Shown: positions 1 through 12,600, counted from the stretch's first letter. The stretch: DNA of 64,000 bases from Isoetes taiwanensis (GCA_021234155.1 JAJEKV010000001.1:37060826-37124825); one strand, 5' to 3'. Notes: generated by a model from the sequence alone, not told the origin. Made by a program: numbers and translations.

Positions 1-45
1 AAGGATTTACACCTTGCCCGGAGGATTCGAAGGGATCATCGGTAG
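1..45 (+). CDS. Histone H3-like protein, last codons only (gene cut by window edge)
   Basis: Read from base 1, the first 14 codons give KDLHLARRIRRDHR and then TAG. Canonical histone H3 ends KDIQLARRIRGERA, so eight of the first ten residues (K, D, L, A, R, R, I, R) coincide. This is the end of the last histone-fold helix and the C-terminal tail of H3. The divergent final four residues suggest an H3 variant or a decayed copy rather than canonical H3. Only 45 bases are inside the window, so the match is short and the start, introns and integrity cannot be judged. It is unconnected in position and strand with the H3-like frame inside the retrotransposon near 33 kb. Confidence 0.5.
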   Translation, partial: KDLHLARRIRRDHR

Positions 46-167
46 TGTGAGAATTGTACACTTGTTTGGTGATGTAACATTATTGTACATTTTTCCTTTT
101 TGTATAAATATAAACCTTTTAATTTTTGTGTATACATGCATACGTATTTTGTGCAGTCCTATGTCGT

Positions 168-184
168 AAATAATAATAATAATA

Positions 185-234
<50 letters not shown>

Positions 235-243
235 CAACAACAA
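168..243. repeat. AAT trinucleotide microsatellite
   Basis: About 20 AAT/TAA units run nearly without interruption and end in four AAC units. It lies about 120 bp past the histone-like stop codon. Confidence 0.95.
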
Positions 244-1207
244 GGATAAAATAACTTTCATTAATGCTGATGTCAGTATATATAAAGGTGACTCTCACAT
301 TTTAGCGCTCTATTTTTCTTATTTCTTCCATTCGTAATTAATGCATAATATGAAATTTTTGATTTTGTGTCAGCTAGCTTCCTAAGTTATTACCAGTGCC
401 AATTTTTCGAATTTTCGAACAAGGTTTAAATCAAAGAGTCAGCATTAGAACAGTCTGGGTAGCCTATTGTGGAAAGTCGACATGTCACTCTTTCCCAAGT
501 CAAAACAAGGCCTTGCAAAACTGCCTCACCAGAGGGGAGAGTGTAGACCCTAGGATCTGGGCCCCAAAAAAGTTCTTGAGGCAGCCTTTCCTGGCAGCGC
601 TGCCCTAGGGGGGCGTATGATAATGGCAAGCCTCTCGGAGCTTGGTTCCCCTATCCGACCATTGAATCCTCCGTTCAAAGACCCTGCTTCGAGCAAGTCC
701 AAAAAAATCCAAGATCGATCCGGGAGAACTTATCAAACCGTGAAGCGTCCAGCAGTCGACCATGTAGAAACCGAAACGTTTTGTCTTTTGGGCACTGTTG
801 ACGCTCCAGATTGCTGATTCGACTTGCCAAGTTGTCTGAAATGGCGAAATTACCCTAGGGAGCAAGTTACACAGTCTGTTTTGCAAAAGAGAGAAATACT
901 TATGCCCTATACGATAGTATTTAATATTCACCTCCTAACCAATTGACTACGAATGTGTTGGATATGAGCTATTTTGGCATTTCTTGGAGAAGGGGTGGTC
1001 TTCTGTCTACGAAACTTGGTCCGCAGGGCGGCAGGGCCTCAATCACAGTTCGGGAGAGGGAAAGTTGCTCCGTCCATCGCCAGGGCCTTCAAAAGAGGAC
1101 TTTTGAGGCAAGCTGCTTCCGGGGGTTTTTAATGTCCATGCTCTGGCATCAACACCCCCCCCCCATGTCAAGACATGGCGCAAGGTCCTAGTTGAAACCT
1201 ACACTTA
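244..1207. other. No recognisable gene
   Basis: Only short open frames occur here, none with a recognisable domain or convincing splice sites. The stretch 600-900 is more GC-rich than its flanks and could be a decayed coding or repeat fragment. Confidence 0.5.
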
Positions 1208-1470
1208 TATTTTTTTTGTTTAAGGTCGAAGTCACCAGACAACCAAGCCTAATAGATACCTATATATCCTATCCATATCGGATTGCGCCAAATATGTATT
1301 AACAGAAAGTCTTCTATGTCGGGGTTCATCAGTAATATAACCCCTAGCAACTCCCATCAAGAAATGACGTCTAAGGTAGGGTTTGAACCCCCTGACCAAA
1401 GTGCACAACTCTTAGGCATCACTAGGTATATACCAAGGCGCCACACATCCGTTGAGCAAAACTTTTGTGG
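1208..1470 (-). mobile_element. tRNA-derived SINE, copy 1
   Basis: On the minus strand the element begins with a tRNA-like head that carries a B-box GGTTCAAACCC near 1378-1390 and an A-box-like segment near 1425-1450. It continues through a tRNA-unrelated body and ends in an A-rich tail, seen on the plus strand as the T-run at 1210-1220. It is strongly similar along its whole length to a second copy at 1526-1822 in the same orientation. Pol III promoter boxes, an A-rich 3' end and a length near 260 bp fit a plant SINE. The family was not identified. Confidence 0.7.
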
Positions 1471-1525
1471 TATATGCACACTTTGTAGGCAGAGATATCT
1501 CCCGACTTAGGAAGTCACTAGTATA

Positions 1526-1822
1526 TTTTATTTTTTTGTTTAAGGTCCATATTAGGAAGTCACCAGATAGCCAAGCCTAGTAGACACCTATATATCCTAT
1601 CCATATCGGGTGCAATCTATATCGGGTTGCACCGAATGGACTATAGTGAACATGTATCAACAGAAAGTTCTACTATTTGAGGTTCATCATTAATATAGAC
1701 CCTAGCAACTCCCATTAAGAAATGACATCTAAGGCAAGTTTTGAACCCTTGACCAAAGTGCACAGGTCTTAAGCATCACTAGGTCTATACCAACTCGCCA
1801 CACATCCGTTGAGCAAAACTTT
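1526..1822 (-). mobile_element. tRNA-derived SINE, copy 2
   Basis: This is a second, diverged copy of the element at 1208-1470. Both share the body segment near 1590-1610, the stretch CTAGCAACTCCCAT and the 5' segment ending near GAGCAAAACTTT. It is longer by about 30 bp because a short segment around the TATATCGGG motif is duplicated (1600-1632). The B-box is decayed to GGTTCAAAAC. Confidence 0.7.
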
Positions 1823-1974
1823 ACATTCTGACATTTCCTCAAAGTACTGAAGGGAATTCTCTAGCTTTTGATTATGCACAAACGATGCAATTATAGGATT
1901 CAGAGATATGCCATTATGTGTACAAGAAATCTATCGCGGCAACTTTTCTCTTTACTAATGTTATGTTAATTTGA

Positions 1975-3070
1975 AAGGAGACATGTCAAAGTTGCAGCAA
2001 TTGTCATTACACATTTCTGAAAACCAAAATAGTCATTTTCGGAAACAGGAACAGACACAAACCTTTCATGTATATGGGGACAGAATTAGAGGAATCAAAA
2101 GAATACAGGTATCTGGGATATGACGCACACAGCACGGGGAAATGGGCTAAAGGTGCGGATGCCAGGTTTCAATCAGCCATTGGGAGCTACTTCAGTATGA
2201 AAAATTTCTGTAATAAAAGTAGAATAATCAATTGGGAGATCAAGTGCTACTTATTCAGTGCAGTAGTTGCCAACTATATGGGGCTGAGGCATGGGGACCA
2301 GGCCTAACAGATAAGAAATGGGACAAACAAGAAGGGATCCTTAGACAATGGCATAAACAGGAGTTTAGGGTACGGGCAAACACACCCTTGACAGTCATGA
2401 TATACGAGACATGCCAGAAACCAATGGAAGTGAGAGCATGGGAAAGGACTATCAGGTACCTAATGAAAGACAATGCAGGGGGTCACCCAGGGAAGCTGTC
2501 AAGCATTGCAATCAACGAGTCAGCAAAAGCACACATCATCATAAGCAGTGGATGGTTCAAGGATGTAGCGATATGGACCAGAGAATGGGGATGAACCTGA
2601 GTGACCTAGTAAACGAAGGGAAATGGAATGAAGACTGGGCCGACAAGGCTACACGAGCATGGCTGCGAAAACACACCGGACCCAAGACACTGTGGCTCAC
2701 GACAGTTTTCAATCCAGAACAGCAGATAGGGCAACAGATGTACCGAGACAATCTGCGAGGAAAGACCAGGAAAGATGTCCAGGCGAGATTTAGGATGGGG
2801 AACCACGATCTAAGAATTGAAAAAGACAGATGGAGGAAAACAGAAAGGGAGAACCGGATATGCAGAATATGTGACACAGGAAAAGTAGAGGATGAGAACC
2901 ACTTGCTCAACGAATGCCCAGTATATGGAGACGTCAGGAACAAGTACAGAGACATAAGATGGGGACATCCAGTACACACCCTGATGATAAGGGCAGACAC
3001 AATGAAAGATCTGGCAGATGCAATCCAGGAGATGATGACCAAATATCGAGAAGCACAGAAAATGAGCTGA
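1975..3070 (+). pseudogene. LINE reverse transcriptase C-terminus, 5'-truncated and frameshifted
   Basis: The region encodes the post-catalytic part of a non-LTR retrotransposon polyprotein. It opens near 2020 with a KTKIVIFG-type segment and passes through KEYRYLGYD, which follows the YADD box in these enzymes. It then shifts frame near 2275 (GAEAWGPG) and near 2475 before ending with a cysteine-histidine knuckle, CRICDTGKVEDENHLLNECP. The same order (YLG segment, GVEVWG, C-C-H-C knuckle) recurs in the longer LINE at 55380-56580, so the two belong to one broad group. The catalytic reverse transcriptase core and endonuclease are absent, so this copy is dead. Confidence 0.8.
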
Positions 3071-3398
3071 TTTGGCCTTGAAAAGCTGTTGGCCAAGAGA
3101 GAAGGGGCAAAATGATCCCTGGATGGATCAGGTCGAGATCTACTTTGCAAGTCGTGAGCTTTTAGACCCAAACACAACCACCAAAATTTGCAAAAGCTAT
3201 AGGACTTCTCTTTAAAATTAAGAAATTAATTTTGTTTGCAAATTTTGGTTCTCTTTCATCATTTAATTTTGGTTCTCTTTCTCTGGAAGAGCTCAAAGCC
3301 ACTAAAATTTGCAAAAGCAAAGTCATGTTTATACTGGTTCTCTTTCATCGTTTGAGGACTTCTCCGAGTGCCCATTGAACTTCTCTTTGAGCAAGGAT
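3071..3398. other. LINE 3' flank with short internal repeats
   Basis: No coding potential is seen. The motifs AAAATTTGCAAAAGC and GGTTCTCTTTCATC each occur twice (about 3183-3345), showing a local duplication. Confidence 0.5.
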
Positions 3399-4918
3399 TG
3401 TGACGCTCCCCGAAGCCATACAATACTCCCATCGTATAAATATGAGAAATTCCTCTTCCATGGCAACACAATCACCACAGAAAGGACCTCCATCTAACTC
3501 GGACCACTTGTGATGGCCAAGTGTCTGGGTGAAGGACCCGAAGGTGTCATTCGTCCCCCGCTTTCTATGGGAAATCCTATATAACAAAAACGTGCATACG
3601 TGTTAGCACCTAACAACAACATACATAATATAATATGCCACCACGAAAGGTGGCCCATCCATCATCAGGACAACATCACATTATAACAATACACGTACAA
3701 AATGCATCAAGGATGAATGTTCTACCCCAGGCTCAAACTCCAAGTGGATCAACTGACAGTCAGGCCTCCAGATAACAATCAGACAAGATCGTGTCAATGG
3801 AATTGGCTGGCATAGAACAATGGCTAGGGTAGTCCACTCCATCCGCCCCTCCTATGCACACTTTGCAGAAAGGCTAAAACATGATATGGCATGATTGTAG
3901 CTTTCTGGAGATGTAATCTCATGTATTCACCCTATGAGACTACTCTAGGTTACATCTTCTCCGTCCGATGAGGCAGGATAGGGACGAATCCCTTCAAGGA
4001 GCACAATGGTTCCATGGGTGGCTAGAGGATCGTGACACCACTGGCGCCCATGCATTCGTACCTGACTTACCCCCCTAAATCTATAGGTTGGCTCACCGCA
4101 CCTAGCAAGCCCAGGGCGTCCCATCAAATGGTACCTGCAACCCAGGGGGTGTTAAACCCATACCTGGTCCACATGCAGTGATAGGCTATAAGCTTAGTAC
4201 ACTATAGGGGCCCCAGTAGCCACGCTCAGCAAGGCTCCACCTCCACTTCACCATTGTACTCATTATATAGTGCTCATTATTGGCATAACATCCACAGTCA
4301 GGTAGGCTCTTGTGCACGGGCCGCAATTAATAGGATTTAAGGGGTTCTATCTAGGGGCATCTCTACTTCTCTATGGCCTTTAAGTCTCTAGACACCCTTA
4401 GTCCCCACAACACAGGAGGAACATGAAGAGAACTATCACAACACATCTATCCATTTATAACTTCAAATAGAACATGAAATAGAGTTTAATCAAACAACTA
4501 CTCATATAAGGGTTAGCTAGAAGCTCAAGCCACCATGCACTAACATGTATCTTGGCTGGAGCCATTATCTCTTAGAGTATCCATGTGGCTGGTCTGAGTA
4601 GAGTTGAACAAGTAGCTCCTCCTTCACCAAGTCTTACCAAATCAATTTGGGGTAGAATTTGGGGTTGAGGCAACTTGGTTGCCTCTCAGATTGGCAAGTA
4701 GCCTAGGCCAATCAAGTTGTCCTAGGTGGCTTCGCCTTAATGGCCAAGTTAATAATAATTAACTAGGCAATTAGTTATTAATTAGCTTACTTAACTAATG
4801 ACGTTTTAACATAGCTAACTTCAACCCTTTTGATTTATTCTATAACGGCCAAAAAAATTACCCTTGGTGATGTGTCAGGATTTTATACATATATTATATA
4901 CATACATGGTACGTCACA
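3399..4918 (-). repeat. 3' LTR of Ty3/gypsy element A
   Basis: The segment reads TGTGACG...CGTCACA on either strand, with TG and CA ends, and is about 1.52 kb. It shares many blocks with the LTRs at 19342, 22919, 34592 and 45401, for example TCTAACTCGGACC, the AAGG-TGGC block after the CCACC run, and CACTTTGCAGA. A polypurine tract (AAGGAGGAGAA on the minus strand, 4919-4930) abuts its right end, which makes it the 3' LTR of the minus-strand element to its right. Confidence 0.8.
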
Positions 4919-5479
4919 TTCTCCTCCTTGGAATAATGTCCTCAAAATTGAGGTAAGGCGGTTAAAGTTAAAAGGAGAATTACATTATAAAAGATAAAAA
5001 ATATCTAGGTAGGTCATATAAAAGATACATAGATCATGCATGATCATTGTTTAGGACCATAGTCCTTCAAAAACAAACACTTAGAACATGATAGACAAGT
5101 AAAACACAATATTGGTCCTCAGTGGTCCGTAGTCAGTGAAACTGAACACTTCAAACATGAAACATATAGGAAAACAGAACAAGAGCCCACAGTGACCCCT
5201 AGAAAAGCTGCAGGAACTGCTACTAGCCTGCAGAATCACAGTAGATCAGTATGTACAAAATAATTTACATATTGTGGTTGAAGGGACCATCCTCTTTGAA
5301 AAAGATTTGAAACAGAGGGAATCCTATCATGCCTAAGGTTTGCTATTCGTCTCGGCGTAAGGAATGGCAATGTTCCCATTATAGCCGAAGACAAACACGT
5401 CCTATCATGCTTATATGCCCATTCCCATTCCTAGGATCTAGCCCTGAACCTCCTGCATGACCCTTGCCAGATCTAGCAC

Positions 5480-8400
5480 TCAACTGCTTACTGTCAGAGC
5501 TGGAGTTGATGGCATCATGGATGGTACGACCCTGGCACTGTCGCATAAAGTCTGAGAAAAACTTATCAAGATCTGTTTTAAGGACCCAATTAGCATCTTC
5601 CGTCGGTAAGTGCTTAATATTGCAATATTTGAGTCCTTCGGGTTAAGGAGAGTTTCTGGGACAATTTCTAAATGCTCGTCGATCATTTCCAAAAGTGTTG
5701 GTGTATCCAGTATCTCCTCCGGATCTGGCGTGTGCTTCTTTAAAAGGTGTACATGAAAAACTTTATGGACCTTCAGGTGTGTGGGTAAATTCAACTTATA
5801 GGCTTGAGGGCCTGTTCGTTGAGTTATCTCGAAAGATCCCACCCATCGCGGTGTCAGTTTCTTACAATTCCCAATCTTGAGCTTAGGCGGCTTGACTTTA
5901 ATTTTCAACCACACAGATTCGCCAACCTGAAATTCTCATGGTGTACGATGCTTGTCTGCAACACTCTTTTGCCTACTCCTGGTTGCCAACAAATAGCCAT
6001 GAACTTTCTCAACCAAAGCTTGCATATCTGTGAGCAATTGCTGAGACACGTCAACCTTGGAGACTGGGTTATGCCACGTGGCTGAAGTGAGGCATCGGTA
6101 ACTATAATTTATCATAAAGAGAGACATAATGGAAGACTCCTGCTTTGGTACTATTATAGGCAAATTCGACCAAATGAATATCGTCTGCCCATTTTGATTG
6201 CTTGTTCTAGACATAATTATGTAGCATATCCTCCATAATTCAATTGGTGCGTTATATCTGCCCATCTGTCTGAGGGTGGTATGCGGTATTCATGGCGAGC
6301 TTGGCTTGTATAGTGCTAAAGAAATCTGTCCAAAAAGCACTAACAAACTTGGGATCGCGATCTAAAATGATGGTGCGTGGCATACCATGAAGGCGGAAGA
6401 TCTCTTTAATGAACAGGAGTGCCGTATCTAATGCGGTATTAGTGGTGTGACATATGTGCCATCTTAGAGAGCTTGTCTACCACTACCATCAAAACATCGA
6501 ATCCCCCAAGGTTGCGTGAAAGAACCACGATGAAATCCATGGTAATGACTTTCTATGTTGCATTAGGGACTTTCAACGGCTCTAATTCCCCTGGAATCCG
6601 CAACTGCTCTGCCTTCGTTTGTTGACAAAGCTGACACTGATTTATGTAATTGACAATAGGCTTTTTCAGAGCAAGCCAAAAGTAGTTGGATCTGATCTTG
6701 AAATAGGTCTTCATAAACCCAATATGTCCAGCTATTGGATTATTATGTGTGTCATGGAGAATGAGCTTTCTAACCCCTGATGTTTCTGGCACATATAATT
6801 TATTCTTGTAATAAAGGAGGTTACCTTCCTTCTTATAAGACGAAAAGCTTCACGCTCCTTATCTATGCTAGCCTCCTTAGACAAGCTTTGCCAGACCTGC
6901 TAAGATTCAGGATCTCTTGGAAGAGCTTGCTCAATTGTCTTACCAAACTCACTGATGAGGGTGGAGATGACATTACAATGCATGCGGAAGACCAAAGGAT
7001 GTCTAGAAAGGGCATCAACAACAACATTATGCTTGCAAGATTTATAGACAACCTCAAAGTCATATTCTTCCAAGAATTCCCATTAGGGCGGATTTGGGGT
7101 CTCAAAATGGCCCTTATCTTTAATTTCTAATATCCACGTCATAGTACCTTCAAGCCAATGAAAGAGAGGAATTCAAAATGAAAATCAGTATTACGTGGCA
7201 CTTTTGCAATAAATAGTACTGTAATAATTGCACTTTTTAACTCAAATGCAATTGTTTTTTGGCTATAACTTGTGATTGTGATGTCCAAATTGCATGCCGT
7301 TTGTTGCGTTGGATAGCCCATGGCGAGATCTTTCCAATGAGTATAGTTTGATATGCTTTTGATAAAAGGAAAGACTAAAAAAATGCAAAAAACCAGGTTT
7401 TTTCTCGTTTTTTTAACTTTTGGTCATCTAAATTAGCTTAAAATATATTCAACCCACATACTGTTGGGTAGATCTTTTGATTCCGCATCCAATGAAACAA
7501 AAATCATGCGATTTAAAGCTATGAATAAAAAGTTATGGCCCAAAAACTAATTGATGAAGTTACTTTTTGAGTATTTATTGCGATTAAAGAGAAGGAAAGT
7601 ACAATTAATAAGCAAGAGAAAACATGACATGGAATTTTTCTTACGAGGCCATTTTTAGACCCCAAATCTGCCCTAATGATCAATCGACGTGTCGAAGATT
7701 AAGGTGGTTGCATGAAGATATATTGGAGACTCTGATGATCTGGTCCAACTGGAATCTTCTCCCTAGGAGATAATGCCTCCAAATTTGCAAACCCACACAA
7801 CCGCAAGTAACTTCTGGTCATGCGTTGGGTATCGTTGTTCGGCACCGTTCATCTTCTTGGAGTCATATGCGATAACACAATCTTCTTGCATTAACACACC
7901 TCCGATAGCTATCTTACTCGCATCAGTGGCAACCCATTTATCCATTTTGGGATCTGGCAACATGAGAACTGAAGCAGTGGTTAATGCTTCCTTCGGTTGC
8001 TGGAATCCTGACTGAACTTTCTCCTTCCAATGTGTGACCCAATCCTTTACTTTCTCATGCTTAGTGAGGTCAGTGAGGGGAATCGCTATCTTGGCGAAAC
8101 CCTTAATAAACTTTCGATAATATCCTGCCAAACCCAAGAAACTTCTGGCTTCTGAAACATTTATAGGCATGGGTCATTCTTTAACTGCTTCAATCTTAGC
8201 TGGCTTTGTGGAAATGCCATCAGCAAATGCCCTAAATATTCCACCTGGGTGGTCGCAAACTTTCATTTGGAGAACTTAGCAAAAAGCTGATGGCATCGCA
8301 ACTTCTATAGGGCCAACCGAAGATGGCGTTCATGGTCCTTCAAGGTCTTACTATAAATAAGTATGTCATCGAAGAAGACAATGACAAACTCATCCAGAAA

Positions 8401-9500
8401 TTCCCGGAAGACATCGTTCATTAGGTGCATAAAAGTGACAGGCGCATTTGTTAGTCCAAAGGGCATAACAGTGATTTCATAATGCCCATAGTGGGTTCTA
8501 AAGGCTAATTTATGGACATCCTCCTCCTTGATTTTTATCCGGTGATATCCTGACCGAAGATCAATCTTAGAGAAGTACTTAGTTCCTTGCAACTGGTCCA
8601 TAAGGTCATCGGCCCACGGTAAAGCATACCGATTCTTGATAGTATGCTTGTTTAATTGGCAGTAGTCAATGCACATTTGCAAGGTGCCATCCTTTTTCTT
8701 GACAAACAAAATAGGTGCTCCAAAGTTAGGGAGCCTTACTGGTAGATTTGGTACTGGGTGCAAGCACAATCTCACACCCTACACCCTGAAGGGTGAATCG
8801 CTTGATCTCGTCAGGAAAAAGATTCGGGAATTCCCGAATCAAATTGCCAATGGCTTTGGGCAAGCCTCTAATAGTCTCTTCTTGCTTGGAATGGATTCTA
8901 AAAATGTAAGCCTAACAATACAAGCAATTTTATTTTTCTTGATAGCCTTATTCCACTGCCTTAACAAAGTGCACTCCATGATCAGTGTGGATTATCTGAT
9001 ACTATGACACGGGTCCTATTAAAGGCATTGAATGTGACCTCTCGCTTCTCACAATCAATATTGGCCTTTGCAGCGGCCAGGAATTCCATGCCAACGATGA
9101 GGTCATACTTGCCAATGTTCATAATCTCTGCCCCTAAAGCAACTGGTGCTCTCGGCAATTGAATGTTCAAGTTGATACGGCGCCCCTGAGTATGACAGAC
9201 AGCCCCACTAGCCAGCACAACTGGTCATGGCTTAGATCTGAAATGTTTATGTCGCAAACTCTCGGCCAGCCTAGGAGATGCAAAATTGTGTGTACTAGTA
9301 TCCATAAGAATAACAAAGGGCTTACTATCAATCTGGCTCATAGTGGATATAATGTTAGGTTGACTATCCACATTGCCCGTCTCAATTGCAGCAAAAATGT
9401 GGGACTCACCTTGGATATAATCCGGTAACCCCGGTTCCTCTTCATCGGTGAGGATAGGGAGGCCACATAATTTCAATTTCACAACTTGGCCCAACAATGC
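5480..9500 (-). pseudogene. Element A gag-pol remnant (protease, RT, RNase H, integrase, chromodomain)
   Basis: Read on the minus strand, blocks appear in order. The protease region (about 9400-8990) shows [14 protein letters not shown], with the usual DTG changed to DTS. The reverse transcriptase (8775-8305) has [23 protein letters not shown] and the catalytic [10 protein letters not shown]. Next come the connection and RNase H (8170-7763, [10 protein letters not shown] and ATDASK), the integrase zinc finger (6792-6553, H-H-C-C in HDTHNN...[11 protein letters not shown]), a fragmentary integrase core (6450-5936) and the chromodomain-bearing tail (5914-5480). Frameshifts and stops separate every block, so no protein can be made. 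Confidence 0.9.
7081..7678. mobile_element. Non-autonomous DNA transposon with about 30-bp terminal inverted repeats
   Basis: The left end CATTAGGGCGGATTTGGGGT continues with CTCAAAATGGCC. The right end is its inverted copy (GGCCATTTTTAGACCCCAAA, continuing TCTGCCCTAATG) with two or three mismatches. The 598-bp interior is AT-rich with no coding frame. It interrupts element A between the conserved RNase H motifs and the [10 protein letters not shown] motif, so it arrived after element A. The target duplication is not clear, so the superfamily cannot be assigned. Confidence 0.8.
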
Positions 9501-9562
9501 TCCTAAAGGCCGCTTTGACAAAACATACACTAAAACATCCTGTGCATAAGATGGACTGTGGA

Positions 9563-9586
9563 CACGTGGATAGGCAGTATATATGA
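9563..9586 (+). promoter_or_regulatory. Candidate promoter motifs of the TLDc gene (G-box and TATA-like)
   Basis: A palindromic CACGTG G-box lies at 9563-9568 and a TATATAT run at 9579-9585, within 51 bp of the start codon at 9614. Both lie in the short gap between the element A remnant and the gene. The TATA-like run is very close to the ATG, so transcription may really start elsewhere. Confidence 0.3.
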
Positions 9587-9613
9587 AAATATGAATTGGT
9601 AGATGCCACAAAA

Positions 9614-12600
9614 ATGGGTGCAGGAACTTCTACACATGACGATCGATCCCGGGAACTGGAGGCTCGCCTAGCCTCTCTTGGTGATCTTTCTGCCCTCAAA
9701 ATTGCCTTCTCTCACCTCTCTCCTTCTGGTCCGACAGCTCTCCAGGTTCAATTCTTTTGTCTGAGATCTATTCAATTGTAATTTTTTTCAGTACACCTTT
9801 GGGTCGTTTCCTTTAAGAAATTAGAGATATTATTGTTATTATTTGCTATTTTGATAATGAAGATTTGATTTTGATTCTGATTTTGCTGATTATTTGCTCA
9901 TCAAATGTCAGTTATAACACTGTTGAGCATGTGATGTTCCTTGGAAGGTTCTGATTCACAAAACATTCTGTTCAAATTTCAAATTTTGTGGTCTAATGCG
10001 GGGGAAATATAAGTAGAGTGTGTCTATCCAGCATCTAACTACTATCCAATTGTGTCTTTAATGTTGCTCATGACATCCGAAGTTCATGTGTGCAGTGCGC
10101 AAATTTATTGCTACATTACCAAAGGTATAATTAGGGCAAACTTTATGCACCTTAAAGATCATACAAGTTTAAGAAATTATAATCAACATGCCTGGTAGAT
10201 AAAAGCTGGATGGGGCGTGGTCTTTGGGCTTGCAGTCTTGGTCGTAAGAATGAATGCAACAAAGAAATGACAGGCGTCTCAACTGCTTGCAGGCATATTT
10301 CAATCTTCCCAATTTGGACATCAAGGAAGTTTCATCTTCACATGGTGTTGAGATAATTGAACTTGGCAAGCATATGGGCTCTGTGGTAGTCGAGACATTT
10401 TTTCAAATAGGAAATAAGCAGTCAGATTGGCCCTCTTTCCTGAATGCATACGAGCACTGCTGCATGCAAAACCAGACTACAAAACTAAAAACACTATTAT
10501 CTTTTTTTGGCAAACTCCTCAATAAAGCACATTTATCTACAGAATCTTATCTTATTGATGAATCGTCATCAATTGGGAGGCTTACAATAGATCAGCTTAG
10601 ACATTTTTTGTGGCTTTGTTGGGTGTTAATGTCCTACACAAGGCTTCAGGATGCTTCTGTCAAAGTTGGAACATGGACTGTACAGTTACCAGACATAGAA
10701 GCAGCTGTTAGAGCTTGTTATGGGGCTGATAAAACAGGCACATTACATGAAGATAGTAGTGTCCACGAGGGCATATGTCTTGGGGATATGTATGCTTGGA
10801 TCGTTACTACCGTTCCATCCATCTCAAATGCGCTTGTTGATTATGTACGAGCACGACTTCGGGATATGGAGGTGGTGGTGATTTCAGTTGCTCCTTTTTG
10901 TCTTAAAGTGCTTGAGTCCCTGCAATTTTAACATTAATAATGTTATTCTCCTATTCAGAATGAAAACAAGATTACTGAAGACAAGGACCCGCATAAGGGA
11001 GAGATTTTTAGTTTAGCTCAACCCGATGGGCTTATGACAACAGGAAGGGCATGGACGATAGGGCTCTCACAAAAGTATTCAATCGGGGCTAATCTCCTCA
11101 AAGTTGCTTGTGGCGTACAGCATGAGAAATTAAATCTTGTTACGCTACTGTATAGGTACGCACTCATCTAAAGATTCGCATATTATGTATAGGGGTAGCG
11201 CTGAAAAGGGAAATTATGAGCGCTTTAGGCCAAAATAAAATTAGTCCATTATTCCCATGATCTGAAACTCTTGCAAATTCTGTGAAACTAGAGAGCTGCT
11301 TGCTATGCTTGTGGGCAAGTCGATGCTGTCGTCAAAGACATCTGTAATTTGTGGTTATTTTCATAGCAAACTTTTGGATGATGATGGTGATTTCTCATCT
11401 TTCTCCAAGCAGAGCTTTGGCTGATGTTGTCTAGTGTCGGTGTTCCTTGGCACTTACACCTAATGCAATTATATTCTTAACTGTTCTGTAGGTTCTTATA
11501 AAGCCAAAACCATTCAACCTAAAAACTGAATTAGTCTGTTGATGTCCACTTGGTGGTATCAGTGGCATCGGGAGCTCGTGACTAATCGTTTCTATTTGTG
11601 CATTGAAGAATCAGCATTTCTCTCCTGCTCTTTTGTTTCTTTTCTTGTGTTTGGAACTTTATGACTTTGCTATATTTATGCAATTATCATATAACATCTT
11701 ACAGAATGATTTGGTATTTCCAGCTTTCTGATCCATTATACTGCTGCATGGTGTTTTCTTCGAATAGGCTTGGAAAACACATGTAAGTGGATATGCTTCA
11801 AATCCTTCATGCAAGATGGAAACCAGTATATTACCATCTTCACATCATATTCTCAGTCAGATAATACCAATGGGAAGACAATTTTTATACTAAAGCCGAT
11901 TTTAGCTGTTGGAAATTAATTCCCGCTAATCATTTATTAATACCAATTAACGAGGAACTTTCAAATCATTCTCTCTCTTGACCATTATGACTCTGAGGGT
12001 TTCCCAATATTTGTAAAGGTATCCCTGTATTAGTGAGGCAATCTTAGTATCAGTGAGACATTTCACCCATCCGTCGCAGGCACAGTTTTTATTGTAGTTA
12101 AGAGTAGTGTAATGGAGTTGTATTCATGTATTATTGCATTCGACTAGTTGGGGTGCCATATCATTGCTTTTCTGTTACTAAGTGGTGTGCATTGCTGATA
12201 AGTTGTATGAAGCAGGGGTTCCATTCACGGTAAAGGCATGAATCGATTTTGGGCACAGGTTGGAGGGTACAAGGGACCTGTTCTGGTAAAGTTTTCTGCA
12301 AGTTTAGCAGCTGTAGAACCATCTTCATGCTCCGAACAGAACAACCATTGGATTATTGGGGCTATTATTGATGGAGGTTTTGAAAATAAGGAGCACTTTT
12401 ATGGAAACAGCCATTGTTGTCTGTTGGCATTGGATCCTGAATACAAGGTGTTGCGTGGAACTGGTCAGCTCAAGACCTAATCTTGTTAATATGTATGCCT
12501 AAAGCCTAATATTTCACATTTTCTGTCTAGGAAAAGAGAAGTGTTATGTTTACAGCTACAGACATGTTCCTGGAACTGTTTATTCCAGCCAACCAAAACG

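Larger units (their letters stand above)
3399..9500 (-). mobile_element. Decayed Ty3/gypsy chromovirus A, 5'-truncated
   Basis: In minus orientation the order is protease, reverse transcriptase, RNase H, integrase, chromodomain, polypurine tract and 3' LTR, as expected for a chromovirus. The gag N-terminus, primer site and 5' LTR are missing. Recognisable sequence ends near 9500 inside the gag/protease linker, about 100 bp from the TLDc start codon. A 598-bp inverted-repeat element is inserted at 7081-7678. The protein is close to elements B, C and D in this window. Confidence 0.85.

Noticed and set aside
9596-9613. Upstream start for the TLDc protein (VDATK before MGAG)
   Set aside because: The upstream codon is TTG, and MGAGTS gives the expected N-myristoyl-type start.
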